A DNA stretch of 64,000 bases from Undaria pinnatifida. Lineage: Eukaryota > Sar > Phaeophyceae > Laminariales > Alariaceae. The position numbers and the translations under genes are program-made. The notes beneath the pieces are model-generated. The model ran no database searches. It saw only the letters and a program-made list of their open reading frames with translations, and had not been told where the DNA came from. The stretch is from NCBI GenBank assembly GCA_012845835.1, contig JABAKD010000030.1, positions 15,765,210 to 15,829,209 of the forward strand. Direction: 5' to 3'. The stretch's first letter is position 1. The number at the start of each line of letters is the position of its first letter. Positions 11,357 to 22,725 of the stretch are shown in pieces.

Positions 11357-12577
11357 CAGCATTAAATTTTGCTAGATCAAAGGCTCGGGAGAATAATAAT
11401 TTGAGCAAATAATTTGACGTGAAATATAGGTGGTTTCGTGGTAATCTTAGGCTTGATTTGTTGAACCCTAATTGAGTGTTTTTCTTTCGGGTCTTACACG
11501 GATCAGTCCTAGTGTACTTTTGATCGCCTATATTCTTAATCAGCGATTTCTGTTACGATTGCTGCGGTTCAATTCCGCTAGCTACGGCGTTGGATATCAA
11601 TATTCGGGTGTTTGGAGCAGAGGCAGTGTTGGTTTGAAGTTGACATTATTAGATATTTGAGTCATGTACCTTGCTTGAATAAGCAAGGTTCCGTATGGTG
11701 CGCTTAGGTTGAACGTTCTCGTGACGTGCACACAGGATGGGGGGATGTTGGTTTATGCCTGCGCACAAGTCCGATGTATGATGTGCATGATGACTGCATA
11801 GAATCTACCGAGATGGTAGAGTAGAACAATTAATACGATTAGCGGTCCCAATCTTCGATATGTTCGAATTGATCCCCCTTTGGCTCAGTGTACCGTTAAT
11901 AGCAATACTGCTGTTTCTCAGTTCACTATTTGTTATCTTCGGGTGTGCATGTTCGGAGTGGTCCCCGGGACTCCGGGACTGTAATAGACTATCTTGTCCT
12001 TTCCTGATGGTCCTTCTTGTCCTTTGCCTGATGGTCCCTCGTAATCTCCAGGTGAGCCACCCTACGCCGGGCATACACATTGTCGATTAGGGGGCTCTCG
12101 AACTACCAGTTACGGCATGCAGCATTTCGTCAAGTGCACACATATGTACTTATACATGTGTGTACGATACTCCTGTGAATACCAGGTACCACAGTACCAT
12201 GCTCCGTGTAAAAGTGCTTGGTAATTTGCGTAATTTGCAGGGCTGCCTTCGACATGAAATACTGATCCTGTAGACTATGGCGTGGTTACTCACGATTACG
12301 GTATTTGCACGGCACGCTTCCGCGGTAATTGAAAACCAAGGCAGTCGCGGTACAGTGGTTATAAATCACGGCATTTCCACGGCACACTTCCGCGGCAAGT
12401 AGTGGAAACCACGGTGAGTCATGGAATCGCGGCATTTACCACCAACCGGGGTTTAATCGCGGCAATTTTACGGCGATAAAACTACCGAGGACAGCCGCCC
12501 TGGTATTTTTTTTACGCGGCGGAAGACGCCTGTAAGTAAGTAAAGATCCACGAATTACAACAGCATGTCTAAATTAT
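11357..12577. other. Unassigned; CGCGGC-type degenerate repeats at 12270-12530
   Basis: From 12270 to 12530 variants of 'cacggcacacttccgcgg' recur at least three times. No gene is recognised. The stretch 11472-12100 has short open frames without motifs. Confidence 0.35.
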
Positions 12578-12680
12578 TACAACATAAATACAATCCAGCT
12601 GTGAGATGGAAGATTTCGTCGAAACTCATCTTTGCAAGCTGCATGCGTGATACCCCGATCGCGCGTATTATAATACAACA
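12578..12680 (-). repeat. Family R copy 5 (about 90-bp fragment)
   Basis: It holds only the terminal part 'atccagctgtgagatggaag' through 'ccccgatcgcgcgtatta'. TACAACA flanks it at 12578-12584 and 12674-12680, compatible with a target-site duplication around a severely truncated insertion. Confidence 0.7.
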
Positions 12681-12739
12681 ATAGTGTTTTTTCATTTCTT
12701 CAAGTAGCCTATAGTCTAGACTAATTACTCTTTGATTTC

Positions 12740-13010
12740 TAGGGGACAGGCATTTGGTCATCAGTTTTTTTCGTCGCGGCCTCTGTATGGTATTCTCGGA
12801 ACTGGAATTCCTCGGTCGGTCAAATCGCTTCGTTCGATCGCCGTCTTCGGGGGGCGGCTCCAACGCCCCTCACCATACCTTATCCGTTCCGCGCCTCGAC
12901 CTGAACGCGGATGGAGGCTGAGCGAGACATACGAGAAGTGCGCAAATTCTGTGTTTCGAACGATACTCTCCAGTTGTTCTTCGGATCTTGATGTATGGAG
13001 AGGTTGATAA
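12740..13010 (+). repeat. GC-hairpin repeat family C, copy 1
   Basis: It shares 'ctcggaactggaattc', the hairpin-forming 'cgtcttcggggggcggctcc', 'ccgttccgc' and 'gctgagcgagac' with copies at 16300-16510 and 49850-50110. Copies are about 210-270 bp and diverged. No coding or tRNA-like signal is seen. Confidence 0.75.
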
Positions 13011-13779
13011 AGTAAGACTTGGCAAGACATTACCTTCAAATTGGGTTCATATTTTGTCCCAAAACAAATAAAGTTTACCCTAAAAAATATCCCCATGCTA
13101 CCGCGGTAGGTGTCATAGTAGTGCATTTCATTATTGAATTTCGGCAGGTACGTACGTGCTTGGATAGACATGGGACGCGCACGCATGACTAAAACGAGGA
13201 GGTGGTGATCTCGATTACTGCGCCAGAAAAAGCCACACAGCAGCATTACGATTGGCTGCGTCCCCGGCCTCGAGGGTGGTAGTTCGGGCACGTCGGCAGA
13301 GTTTGTACTCGTGCAAGTAATATTGGTACGAGTAAGAGCACCCCACTGATACTTTACAACACACACCGATGCGCTCTATTACACACACGCTTCTTGTCTG
13401 ACTTAAAGCATGGGCAGGGTGTACCAAAACAACAGGGAATAACTTTTCGACATAAAAATCAAAGGGGAGCTGCGCCACGCGAAGGTCGTAGTAAATAATA
13501 GACCGTATCCACGGAAGAAACCAGTGTCATTCATTCGTCCCGGTATCGCATCGGCGGGTAGTTCTTTTCCCCGAGAAAATTCTATGGAGAGATGCATAGG
13601 CGGTGTGGAAGGCATGCCTTGATGTTGCTGCGGTGCCTCTGTCTCCGTTATTGCTTTGGTCGTTTGCCGCGGTCAACTGGAAAAGGCGGCTTTGTTGGTA
13701 CGCAACGGACAATTATTGTGTTGCTTCCGACTTGAGGTGCTCTTTGCTGCTGATTGCTGATTGATCACCTCGCGAGAAT
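13011..13779. other. Unassigned
   Basis: A 201-codon minus-strand frame crosses this stretch but runs into the hairpin repeat at its 3' end and shows no motif. I do not call it. Confidence 0.35.
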
Positions 13780-14135
13780 TACATAGACCCGGTCGCCCGG
13801 GTGGTCTACCGAATACTACTAGCGTTGGTCCTTGAGTTCGATTCCCACCGTTGTAAGGTTTTATTCTTTGTTTTCAGAAAAATGCAAAATAGAGCCAACG
13901 TACTGCGGAGAACGCATATCAGGGTGCGTAGGTACAATTCCACGCGAATCGACGAGGGAAGCAAGTGCTGAATTCTTCTCGCGAAAAAAATTAGGAAATG
14001 TACCGTAGTGGGGAGGGGAGCAGGAGGGCCCGCTATGGTACCCCTGATCTGAGGTTTACTACTACTACTCGGAGGGAGGGTGAGAGTAGTGCAAGGAATT
14101 GGGATGGCATGAAAACTGATACAAAATCGAGAACA
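13780..14135 (+). repeat. tRNA-derived SINE, copy 1
   Basis: The head 'cccggtcgcccgggtggtct' is followed by a B box 'gagttcgattccc' at 13834-13846. The body is shared with copy 2 at 20022-20350 ('cgacgagggaag', 'tggggagg', 'gagggcccgctatg', 'gatctgag', 'ggagggag'). Relative to copy 2 it lacks about 12 bp next to the A box. It has no protein-coding potential. Confidence 0.75.
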
Positions 14136-15589
14136 GTTTTCAGACACGCTACACCAACAAGTAATTACAGCAGTACAGCGGGGGTATTCAGATTCAAGAT
14201 CACGCTGTCTGTGACAAGCACAAGCAGGCGCTCATTCAATGCCCTTATTTATCTGCAGTGTGGGCAATATATGGCTGTTAGGGTGCCAGGACATGGCGAT
14301 TTGAACGCTCTTCTTACGTCCCGAATGGCTTTATCTTTGGCGATCTGGGTACCAACTGTATAGATTCATCCTAAGAACGAAAGGTTGTATGAATTGCGGT
14401 CGCATGGCGAATGTTTGTTCTACTCGTCGAGTAGTTAGTATGCAAGAAAGCCCGCGAAAATATTTGCGAGATTAGGTTTTGTACTCAATAAGCGGATGAA
14501 ATCGGATTTTTCAGCATTTGCTTTTCATGGTCTCATTAGCGACGAAAGGTGATAATAGTATTGTATGATGATTCGACCATTACGCGAGTCAAATACGCAC
14601 TGGTTTGGCCTAATTTCAGATTTTTCTCTACAGTACAGTTATTATGCTCGAGTGGTGGCAGTCCTATTGTTCCATTTATAATATATCATTATGTCGTTTT
14701 ACTTTGAACAGCCCATTTTTGTTTGAAATTGTGATTACAACCGGGCAGCCCTTAATCCTGCATATATGTTGCGCTTAGTGCTGTTGTTGCTGTTCAAGCG
14801 TTTCTCATCCTCATTTTGAGCGTGCTTGCTCGGCACGTCAACCTGATATAATGCACTTAAAATAGTTTTTGTGAAACCTATCGCGCAAATAGTTGGTCGA
14901 ATTGCGCTCGCATTGCAAATATTTGCCGTACACGGAAGTACGCGAGAAAACCGGAGTCGGTCAAAATAATTGTGAGCTTATCGGGTCAGAGCCTACCAGC
15001 CAATCACTAATAAGCCAACTGGGTCGGGGTTGACACGCCTTGCGGGGAAGTATCGAGCCGGGAGATTATCGTCGTGGTTCCCGCGTTGTTGGAGCTGTAG
15101 ATATTCGGAGGATTTAAGAACCGGGGATGGGGCTCTATCTCCCCTGTGTGCGACGGAACGGTCCCCCATTGGTTCGTGAGCTTCTATCATTCTCCTACGG
15201 TGGGGCGGCGCCGTGGAGCTCGAACCAAAATCAGTAATTTTAGACAACGGAGTTGGGTTTCCACACCGTGAGGGGCCGTGACGACCCGAGATAACTCGGT
15301 TTTATTCCCCGGTTGGTCTAACTTTTAGATATATATAGAATAACCTCTGGACCGGAGATGAGAACCTATCGTCCCCGGGTGAAGTTGGCTCTAGAATATA
15401 CAACCCCCAGCCAATCATAGTTCGGCCGGTCGGAAGGGTTGGGGATTATTTCCACACTGTGCGGAGAGGTATTAGCCCTGGTGATGATATCCGTGTGCGT
15501 TCCCGGGTTGTCGTATATATATGTACAAGGGCTCCGCTCGGCGGGCGGCTGACACCGCCCGCTACACTCGCGCAAGGCAAGGAAGAATG
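14136..15589. other. Unassigned; possible diverged repeat at 15000-15520
   Basis: The stretch 15350-15420 ('gagaacctatcgtccccggg' ... 'ccagccaatcatagttcggc') resembles 24540-24620 ('gaccctctcgtccccagatg' ... 'ccggccaataagcgacc'). This suggests two fragments of a weakly conserved repeat. No gene is recognised. Confidence 0.35.
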
Positions 15590-16115
15590 CAACAAAAAAC
15601 ATGTAAAGGGGACAGAAAGAAGGAGGCCCGTGATTTGGTGCAAACAGCGATATGATAATGCCAAGAGCTGCTTGTGCAGAGCAAGTTGCCCTGTTGTGCT
15701 CAGCTGTGCTGTGTGCTTTTGTTACCGGGTGTTAGGTTTTGATCGGCAGTACGGGGGTAATTTGCGTGGGGGAAAAAACAGGGGCCCGTGAAAGATCAAA
15801 TACACTAGACTACATGTATGTAGAAAAAGAAAAAGAAGAAAAGTGGCACATCAGAACAACACGTATTATACCCGGTACTGCTCTATGTTCGAAAGAAAGC
15901 ACACAGCGCAGCACGACACAGCACCGCAGCGAAGGGCACGGCAGCGCACCGTACGGCTCCGCACGGCGCTACGCTCCGCTGCTGGGCTATATATAGCCGG
16001 ACTGATCTGAGCTGGGCGTGCATTGTGATCCAACAGCGTAGTTCCTGATGGTATGTACAAACCTGGTGTATTAATAGTAGTACCGGTATGTACTATTAGC
16101 CTCAAGGTCTATTCT
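15590..16115 (+). repeat. GCAGCGC-rich repeat family G, copy 1
   Basis: It shares 'gagctgcttgtgcagagc', the run 'cgcagcacgacacagcaccg', 'gagctgggcgtgc' plus 'ttgtgatccaac', and 'ttaatagtagtaccggta' with 23640-24130. The GC-rich block is dominated by GCAGC/GCACAGC words and sits in AT-rich flanks. A B-box-like 'ggttcgaatcccgg' lies just beyond the end at about 16120-16134, without a matching A box. Confidence 0.6.
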
Positions 16116-16299
16116 CGTTGGTTCGAATCCCGGTGTCATCGGGGGAAAAAATGATCCTCGTAAAAACATAATACCTGGTAGATGTCAATTTGACTTACTT
16201 TGTGGTCTTCTAGTAGATAGACTGTTCGCTCATAAGCCTGGTTTTCGTTGGTTGAATCCAGGGGTCATAAACATATATGAAATCCTTCTTTGGTGTCAT

Positions 16300-16510
16300 G
16301 TATTATTTGGTCAGGAGTTTTTTGTCTCGGCCGAAGTATGCGATTCGCGGAACTGGAATTCTCGGTCGAATATAGCTTGGTTCGAGCGCCGCCTTCGGGG
16401 GGCGGCTCCAACGCCCCTCGCCCTGCCGTGTCCGTTCCGCACATCGACGTGAACGCGGACGGGTGCCGAGCGAGACGAGCGAGAAGTTGCAAAAATACCG
16501 CATGTCGAGG
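16300..16510 (+). repeat. GC-hairpin repeat family C, copy 2
   Basis: It contains 'gcggaactggaattctcgg', 'gccttcggggggcggctcc' and 'gagcgagacgagcgagaag'. It is the best preserved hairpin of the three copies. Confidence 0.75.
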
Positions 16511-16860
16511 AGGAGTTTTGGAAAAATTGTTGAATCTTAATGGCTGCAACGCCTGAATGATTTACAAAATTGGCATCACTTCCAAACGGTACGTGATAAT
16601 GTTTGGAATTTTGCGGTGGCATACTCTCGAGCGTTAGTTTCTTTGATGTACTTTTTTACTAGTTCGTTTGTTTTCTTGCTCGGCATTTTTGTTGCTTTTG
16701 TTTCTGCTCGTTTTGCCAGCTGGAAATTCAATTTTTTAGTGTGGGTTCACCTAAAACGTGACACAACTTACCGACGATATCCAACAGCTTCGTGCCACAA
16801 ATTACCGACGGCAAGACGTTTCGTGACAAAATAACTCCCAAATCATGATACTTTCAAGTA

Positions 16861-18706
16861 ACAGAATTTCGAGACAAAACCAAGCAGGTAGAGCCGTCTC
16901 TTCGGCCTTTGGCCTTGGCTTAAGCACGGCCGTTGACACTCCAGCCAGCCTCTGCTGTAGGCATGAACGAATGCGGTTGATTCGCAGCGAACTGTCCCGC
17001 CGTGCTCGCTTCTATCTGGCCATTGTCCATGCCATTTCATGTCACCTTCCTTCTGTTTTGAGCTCGTCGTCGTACGGTTGAGGTACGAGGGAATCCGTAC
17101 GTACTCGGTGAGAACAGCAGTATGTACGACGAGCATGAACGCCAACTGACGACATTGGCAAGCACACAACAGCAGGCGTAGCAGCAGTAGCCGAAGGGCG
17201 AAACTTCTAGTACATAATGCAGCAACTAGTAGCAATCAGAACTACAGCAGATAGCTCAAAGTGCAGTGCGAGTGCCGTTGGCAAGTGTAGTCGTACACGC
17301 ATCACTCTGTCCAATATAGACTATAACATAATCTCGAGACAAAACCAAGCAGGTAGAGCCGTCTCTTCGGCCTTTGGCCCTGGCTTAAGCACGGCCGCTG
17401 ACACTCCAGCCAGCCTCTGCTGTAGGCATGAACGAATGCGGTTGATTCGCAGCGAACTGTCCCGCCGTGCTCGCTTCTATGTGGCCATTGTCCATGCCAT
17501 TTCATGTCACCTTCCTTCTGTTTTGAGCTCGTCGTCGTACGGTTGAGGTACGAGGAAACCCGTACGTACTCGGTGAGAACAGCAGTATGTACGACGCGCA
17601 CGAACGCCAACTGACAACATTGGCAAGCACACAACAGCAGGCGTAGCAGCAGTAGCCGAAGGGCGAAACTTCTAGCACATAATGCAGCAACTAGTAGCAA
17701 CCAGAACTACAGCAGATAGCTCTAAGTGCAGTGCGAGTGCCGTTGGCAAGTTTAGTCGTACACGCATCACTCTGTCCAATATAGACTATAACAGAATCTC
17801 GAGACAAAACCAAGCAGGTAGAGCCGTCTCTTCGGCCTTTGGCCCTGGCTTAAGCACGGCCGCTGACACTCCAGCCAGCCTCTGCTGTAGGCATGAACGA
17901 GTGCGGTTGATTCGCAGCGAACTATCCCGCTGTGCTCGCTTCTATGTGGCCATTGTCCATGCCATTTCATGTCACCTTCCTTTTGTTTTCAGCTCGTCGT
18001 CGTACGGTTGAGGTACGAGGAAACCCGTACGTACTCGGTAAGAACAGCAGTATGTACGACGAGCACGAACGCCAACTGACAACATTGGCAAGCACACAAC
18101 AGCAGGCGTAGCAGCAGTAGCCGAAGGGCGAAACTTCTAGCACATAATGCAGCAACTAGTAGCAACCAGAACTACAGCAGATAGCTCTAAGTGCAGTGCG
18201 AGTGCCGTTGGCAAGTTTAGTCGTACACGCATCACTCTGTCCAATATAGACTATAACAGAATCTCGAGACAAAACCAAGCAGGTAGAGCTTCGGCCTTTG
18301 GCCCTGGCTTAAGCACGGCCGCTGACACTCCAGGCAGCCTCTGCTGTAGGCATGAACGAGTGCGGTTGATTCGCAGCGAACTATCCCGCTGTGCTCGCTT
18401 CTATGTGGCCATTGTCCATGCCATTTCATGCCACCTTCCTTCTGTTTTGAGCTCGTCGTCGTACGGTTGAGGTACGAGGAAACCCGTACCTACTGGGTAA
18501 GAACAGCAGTATGTACGACGAGCATGAACGCCAACTGACAACATTGGCAAGCACACAACAGCAGGTGTAGCAGCTGTAGCAGGAGGGCGAAACTTCTAGC
18601 ACATAATGCAGCAACTAGTAGCAACCAGAACTACAGCAGATAGCTCAAAGTGCAGTGCGAGTGCCGTGGGCAAGTTAGTCGTACACGCATCACTCTGTCC
18701 AATATA
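16861..18706 (+). repeat. Four tandem 465-bp units
   Basis: The marker 'gagacaaaaccaagcaggta' begins at 16871, 17336, 17801 and 18266, an exact 465-bp period. Copies 1-3 differ by scattered substitutions. Copy 4 lacks 6 bp ('cgtctc') and ends near 'tgtccaatata'. Each unit contains 'gtacgaggaaacccgtac', which can form a small hairpin. Since 465 is a multiple of three, the same open frames recur in each unit, about 109 codons on plus and 62-132 codons on minus. Neither resembles a known protein. I see no further copies in the window. Confidence 0.95.
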
Positions 18707-18724
18707 TAACAACCGGTTATGTCT

Positions 18725-19078
18725 CTATTGATGAAGAAAAAAAATATTACATTTCCTGTAAGAATGATACGTCGTACGAGCGGACGTTCTGGTGGACTGC
18801 TGCTGGGAGACCATCGAGCACATCGCATGTTTCACCCAAACAAGAGCCAACAAGAGGCAGCGCACAGGGGCCCCCAACGCAGAGACACGTGACAACCACG
18901 GCCAGCTGTCGATCGCGTAATTCGCCGGTAGTCCGTGCTTCGGTGGGTGTATCGGAAGTCGTTCGTAGTACTGATGTAGATCGTCGAAAAACCACGTGGC
19001 ATCGTTCTGGTGGCAAACTCGCCAGTAGACCCCCCAAAATATATTTACCTTTTCTTTTTCTTGGCCCCATGCACCCAT
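18725..19078 (-). CDS. Candidate exon or coding remnant, unknown protein
   Basis: A 117-codon minus-strand frame includes a stretch with protein-like composition (YWRVCHQNDATWFFDDLHQY, then YERLPIHPPKHGLPANYAID). Its start and end run into simple sequence, so only about 18850-19040 would be coding. I recognise no family. It sits immediately upstream of a LINE 3' fragment on the other strand and may be part of another decayed transposon. Confidence 0.2.
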   Translation of the reverse strand: MGAWGQEKEKVNIFWGVYWRVCHQNDATWFFDDLHQYYERLPIHPPKHGLPANYAIDSWPWLSRVSALGAPVRCLLLALVWVKHAMCSMVSQQQSTRTSARTTYHSYRKCNIFFLHQ

Positions 19079-19117
19079 TTCCTTTCCTTTCTCTTCTTTG
19101 TTCTTTGTTTTTTTTTT

Positions 19118-19463
19118 CCAATTGGCTTGCGTCTGTTATGCGTATGCGTAGTGATAGATACTACGTTTGATATATTTTATACGTGGTAGTGTTTCTTGGG
19201 TGGCAAGCGGTATAGTCGGTTTTCCCAGGCGCGAGTAATGAGACGTATGCACCGGTATGGACCTGGCACATCGTATACTGACTCCCGATCTCACTTTTAT
19301 ATGTTTCGGTGGAGGCATGAATTGCGTCAGCTGTGATTTATGCGTGTACCACCTTGAGTTGTTTGTGTTTTTCCCTAGGGTATTCGTCTGCTCCAGAGTG
19401 ACTGGAACCAGTCCTGTGACCACGGACTTGATTGTGCGAGTTAATGTGAGAACAACAACAACT
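19118..19463 (+). mobile_element. LINE 3' fragment, copy D1, with (AAC)n tail
   Basis: It matches copies D2 (28383-29367) and D3 (33513-33853, inverted) over 'gcgtatgcgtagtgatagat', 'gggtggcaagcgg', 'gcaccggtatggacctggca', 'gggtattc' and 'gaccacggacttga'. It ends 'aatgtgag' plus AAC repeats at 19451-19462. Only the 3' untranslated part is present. A constant 3' end with a short simple-repeat tail is typical of non-LTR retrotransposons. Confidence 0.75.
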
Positions 19464-19539
19464 GAAATATTGCCTGTTTCTTGACCTGTCAGCTGCTTCC
19501 TCTGCAAATTTGGTTTTTCTGCCAACACGATTTTGAACT

Positions 19540-19890
19540 TTTTCGCGATTTTCTCCTTTTTTTGTCTAGTAAGTGGAACTTCCTACCATTTGCCGCTAAT
19601 TTGCCCCCTGTGCATTAGTTGCGGAACGTCCAGCTTTAGCTTTTCTTTGATTACAACCATTTGTTTTGTAGTTGACGAAGCTTCGTCGGCTGAGATCTGG
19701 GCTGGGCTCATCAGCTCCACACCGCCCAGCACCCCATCGCAGCGCTATAGCTCAGAGCAACGAAGCGCCGTGCAGTGCCCTGCGGCTCAGCTCAGCGGCG
19801 CACCACAGCGCAGCTCTAGCTCAGAAGAGCGAAGCGCTATGCTTTGCTGTGCTCTGCCGTCGCGATCGTTCGTTGTTTATGATACCTAAA
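19540..19890 (-). repeat. GCAGCGC-rich repeat family G, copy 3 (inverted)
   Basis: The segment 19695-19860 ('gctcatcagctccacaccgc', 'cccagcaccccatcgcagcg', 'ctatagctc') is the reverse complement of 24160-24310. It marks the other end of the family G element seen at 23640-24310. Confidence 0.55.
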
Positions 19891-20021
19891 ACTCCGCGTA
19901 GGCTGATATTTTGGTATTTGGCGCTTTATTCTATATCGCGTCAACCATCGTAATATCATACAATATGGGGGAGGGAATGTAATCTCTATGCAAAGATCCT
20001 GTTCCTTTTTAATCAATTGTC

Positions 20022-20350
20022 AGCCGGCCGCCCCGGTGGTCTAGTGGTTTTACCCTCGAATACTACCAACGTTTGGTTGTCCTTGAGTTCGACACCCACC
20101 ACGATGAAATTTGACTTTATTTGCAAAAATGCAATGACAAAAGAAAAGAGATCAACTGCTGAGAGCGCCTGCTAGGTACAATTAATTCGACGCGAGTCGA
20201 CGAGGGAAGAAAATGCTCGATTCTCCTCGCGGTAAAAATGAGGGCACGTGATGAAGTGGGGAGGGAGGAGGAGGGCCCGCTATGTGACCCCGGATCTGAG
20301 TTACTACTGGGAGGGAGCGCGAGAATGGTGCGGGGATGATAAATAAATGG
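20022..20350 (+). repeat. tRNA-derived SINE, copy 2
   Basis: The head 'ccggccgccccggtggtcta' contains an A box TGGTCTAGTGG at 20036-20046, matching tRNA-Glu/Asp type A boxes. A B-box-like 'gagttcgacaccc' lies at 20085-20097. The body is shared with copy 1 through 'gagggagcgcgagaatgg'. Confidence 0.75.
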
Positions 20351-21195
20351 GATGAAGAAAAAAAATGTTGCAAAGGTATATTATTATTACTACCAGTAAA
20401 AATTATGTCAGTCTCTAGGAAATACGACACGGCACTATCAGCAGTCGTCATGGTAGAGACACTCCGGATATTATGTATTGAGGGGACGCGTCCGATTTCG
20501 ACAACGTGAAAGCACCCACGAAGCAAAGATAGCAGACACACATATCCCGCCTTCCCGAGAAAAAACAAAGAAGAAGCGCTACGCCAATGTCCCGTACGAG
20601 CAAAGCCACCTCCGCACCTATCTTAGACAACGCCGCCGCAACGAGAGATCGCCCTCCTCTTCCTCGTTTTTCTCCTCGCCCGCAACTACGCAGACCAATC
20701 AATGCGACAGCCTTCACGTAACAAACAAAGCAATCTTCTTATAAAACCTCGCCGGCTGACATGGCCCCATGTCGACGTTTGACGCAAACCGACTTTGCAT
20801 CCTGTCGACTTCGAACCTCCATTGCCACGGGGACAGCAGTGCAGTCTCTTCATTAATGCCAAGGCCTCTTTCGTTTCGCCTAGAGGCGACGCGGGTTCTC
20901 GATAATACTCTTTTCGGTATTTTTGTTTGATAGACGCCAACTTTTACTTGACGGCGCATTTAACATTGTGTGTTTCTCCTATCCTTGCCTTCTTTGTTGT
21001 ATAATAGTACGTTTTTTTTCTGTCAAATCATGACTTTCAGAATCCCATGTTCGTATTAAACTCTTGGCATTACTTTAAAGCCCAATGCATGCCATATCGG
21101 ACAGCTACACCTTAAGTTGTCGAAGTGCTGCCCTACCCTACCCGAAGCATTCCCTTGTGTTGTGTGCCCTTGGGCGCATTATTATTACAAAAAAG
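20351..21195. other. Unassigned; short shared fragment at 21060-21150
   Basis: The stretch 'ctcttggcattactttaaag' ... 'gtcgaagtgctgccctaccc' recurs at 25210-25330 and, inverted, near 38535-38575. A minus-strand frame at 20686-20959 has some protein-like stretches (ALLSPWQWRFEVDRMQSRFA) but no recognisable motif. Confidence 0.35.
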
Positions 21196-21306
21196 CTCGC
21201 ATGGACGTCTATTGAAATGCAAGTTCAACTCCCTCGCTTGGACGTCCATTAAAATGCAAGTTCAACTGCCTCGCATGGACGTCCATTAAAATGCAAGTTC
21301 AACTAC
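21196..21306 (+). repeat. 37-bp tandem triplicate
   Basis: The unit 'ctcgcatggacgtccattaa' + 'aatgcaagttcaactgc' begins at 21196, 21233 and 21270. Spacing is exact and there are few substitutions. A degenerate half-unit may follow at about 21317. Confidence 0.9.
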
Positions 21307-21506
21307 CAAAAAGCAAAGTTGCAAGCTCAACTCCCAAAAACAAATCTTGGAAAAAAAGAGTTAACAAATACTCGGAGTACCTGTTTTTGAGAGATTTTGT
21401 CCCGGGTATACCAGTAAATGACCACTATGCTTGGCCTTCACCCGTTTTTGGTTGTGTCTAAGCCAATCAGATGCCTTCATATACATTACACCCAATCAGA
21501 TGTAAT

Positions 21507-22725
21507 ATATTGATCCCCTATCACCCGCACCATCGCCTAGACCTAGCACCACTCGTATAACAAACCCCTCACCTAAAGCCCTTCCTCCCCCCCCCCCCAC
21601 TCTCCCACCCCCCCCCCCTCCAACGCCCCCTCTTTTCCGACCACCTGCACGATCGCCTAGACCTAGCACCACGCGTATAACAAGCTGCTACATATCTTTG
21701 ATCTCACAGCCGAAGTGTATTTGAATATTATTTGTGACCTAAACCTCCTCAAAAATCTCCCCCCCCCCCCCCCCCCCCCCCTCTTGCTCTCCCTTACTCA
21801 AACGCGCCACCAAATATCGAAATCCGCCACATTAATAAACACTTCACGCACAGGATATCACCTCACTATCTTTCGAGAGCCATCCATGCCGCTGTCCCCC
21901 CCCCCCCCCCCCCGCCTCGAACGCCCCCTTCTTCCCCATCACCCGCACCATCGCCTAGACCTAGCACCACACGTACAACAAACCCCTCACCTAAAGCCCT
22001 TCCTCCCCCCCCGCCCCCCTCCCGCCCCCACACCCCCCACCTCCCCCCCAACCCATCCCAACCCCACCCCCTCGAACACTCCACCCTCTCTTTACTCACT
22101 GATTGTACGACTTACCCCAGGATATACATGATAAACTGATGTATTATCTAAAACCGTCACATTTATCCCCTCAAAATAATGTATAGTTTCCAGGCACATA
22201 TTGAGCTGCCCCCCCCGCCCCTCCCCCCGCCCCAACCTCCCCCCCCGCCCCAAATAATATACTGGTGCCAAAACCGTCAGATTTATCCCCTCGAAAGGAT
22301 TTATAGCTTACATGCACAAATTGCCCCCTCCCACCCCCCCCCCCCCCCCCCTCCAAACCCGCTCGCTTTTGATCAAAACCAGGCCCCCACGTCCTTCAAA
22401 ACTCCGCCCCACCCCCTCACCGGTTATTCGACTTACAAGATTCACTTGATGAAAGGATACATTTCCCTTCACAGCTGTCAGATTTTGTCCCCCTCAGAAA
22501 CGGGTTTTATAGTTTCCGCGCACAGACTAACTAAAATCATCCTGTTGACCCTGATAGCTACACTGTAGTTGTAAGGGGAGTCGCCGACCTATATCCTTAA
22601 TGAGGACACACAATTCGTAATGCGCGCGATCGGAGTATCACACACAGCTTGCAAAGATGAGTTTCAACTAAATCTTCGATCTCACAGCTGGAGTGTATTT
22701 TCATTTTTTATAATATTGATCCCCT
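21507..22725 (+). repeat. Family R copy 6, flanked by a 13-bp target-site duplication
   Basis: The element body is 21520-22712. ATATTGATCCCCT occurs at 21507-21519 and again at 22713-22725, directly abutting both ends. Internally it has two C-rich blocks, each preceded by 'cgcctagacctagcaccac'. An internal diverged copy of its own 3' end ('tttgatctcacagccgaagt', near 21700) precedes the terminal one. There is no coding capacity; proline-rich frames arise from the poly-C runs. Confidence 0.9.

Noticed and set aside
12761..13366. 201-codon minus-strand open frame
   Set aside because: Its second half covers the GC-hairpin repeat and no part shows a motif.
16861..18706. Tandem gene family encoded by the 465-bp units
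   Set aside because: Frames are open on both strands, have no recognisable domain, and cross unit boundaries; treated as a tandem repeat.
21715..22131. Proline-rich and glycine-rich frames across poly-C/poly-G tracts, here and at 35192-35512, 37335-37622 and 47173-47841
   Set aside because: They are forced open by homopolymer runs in family R and are not coding.
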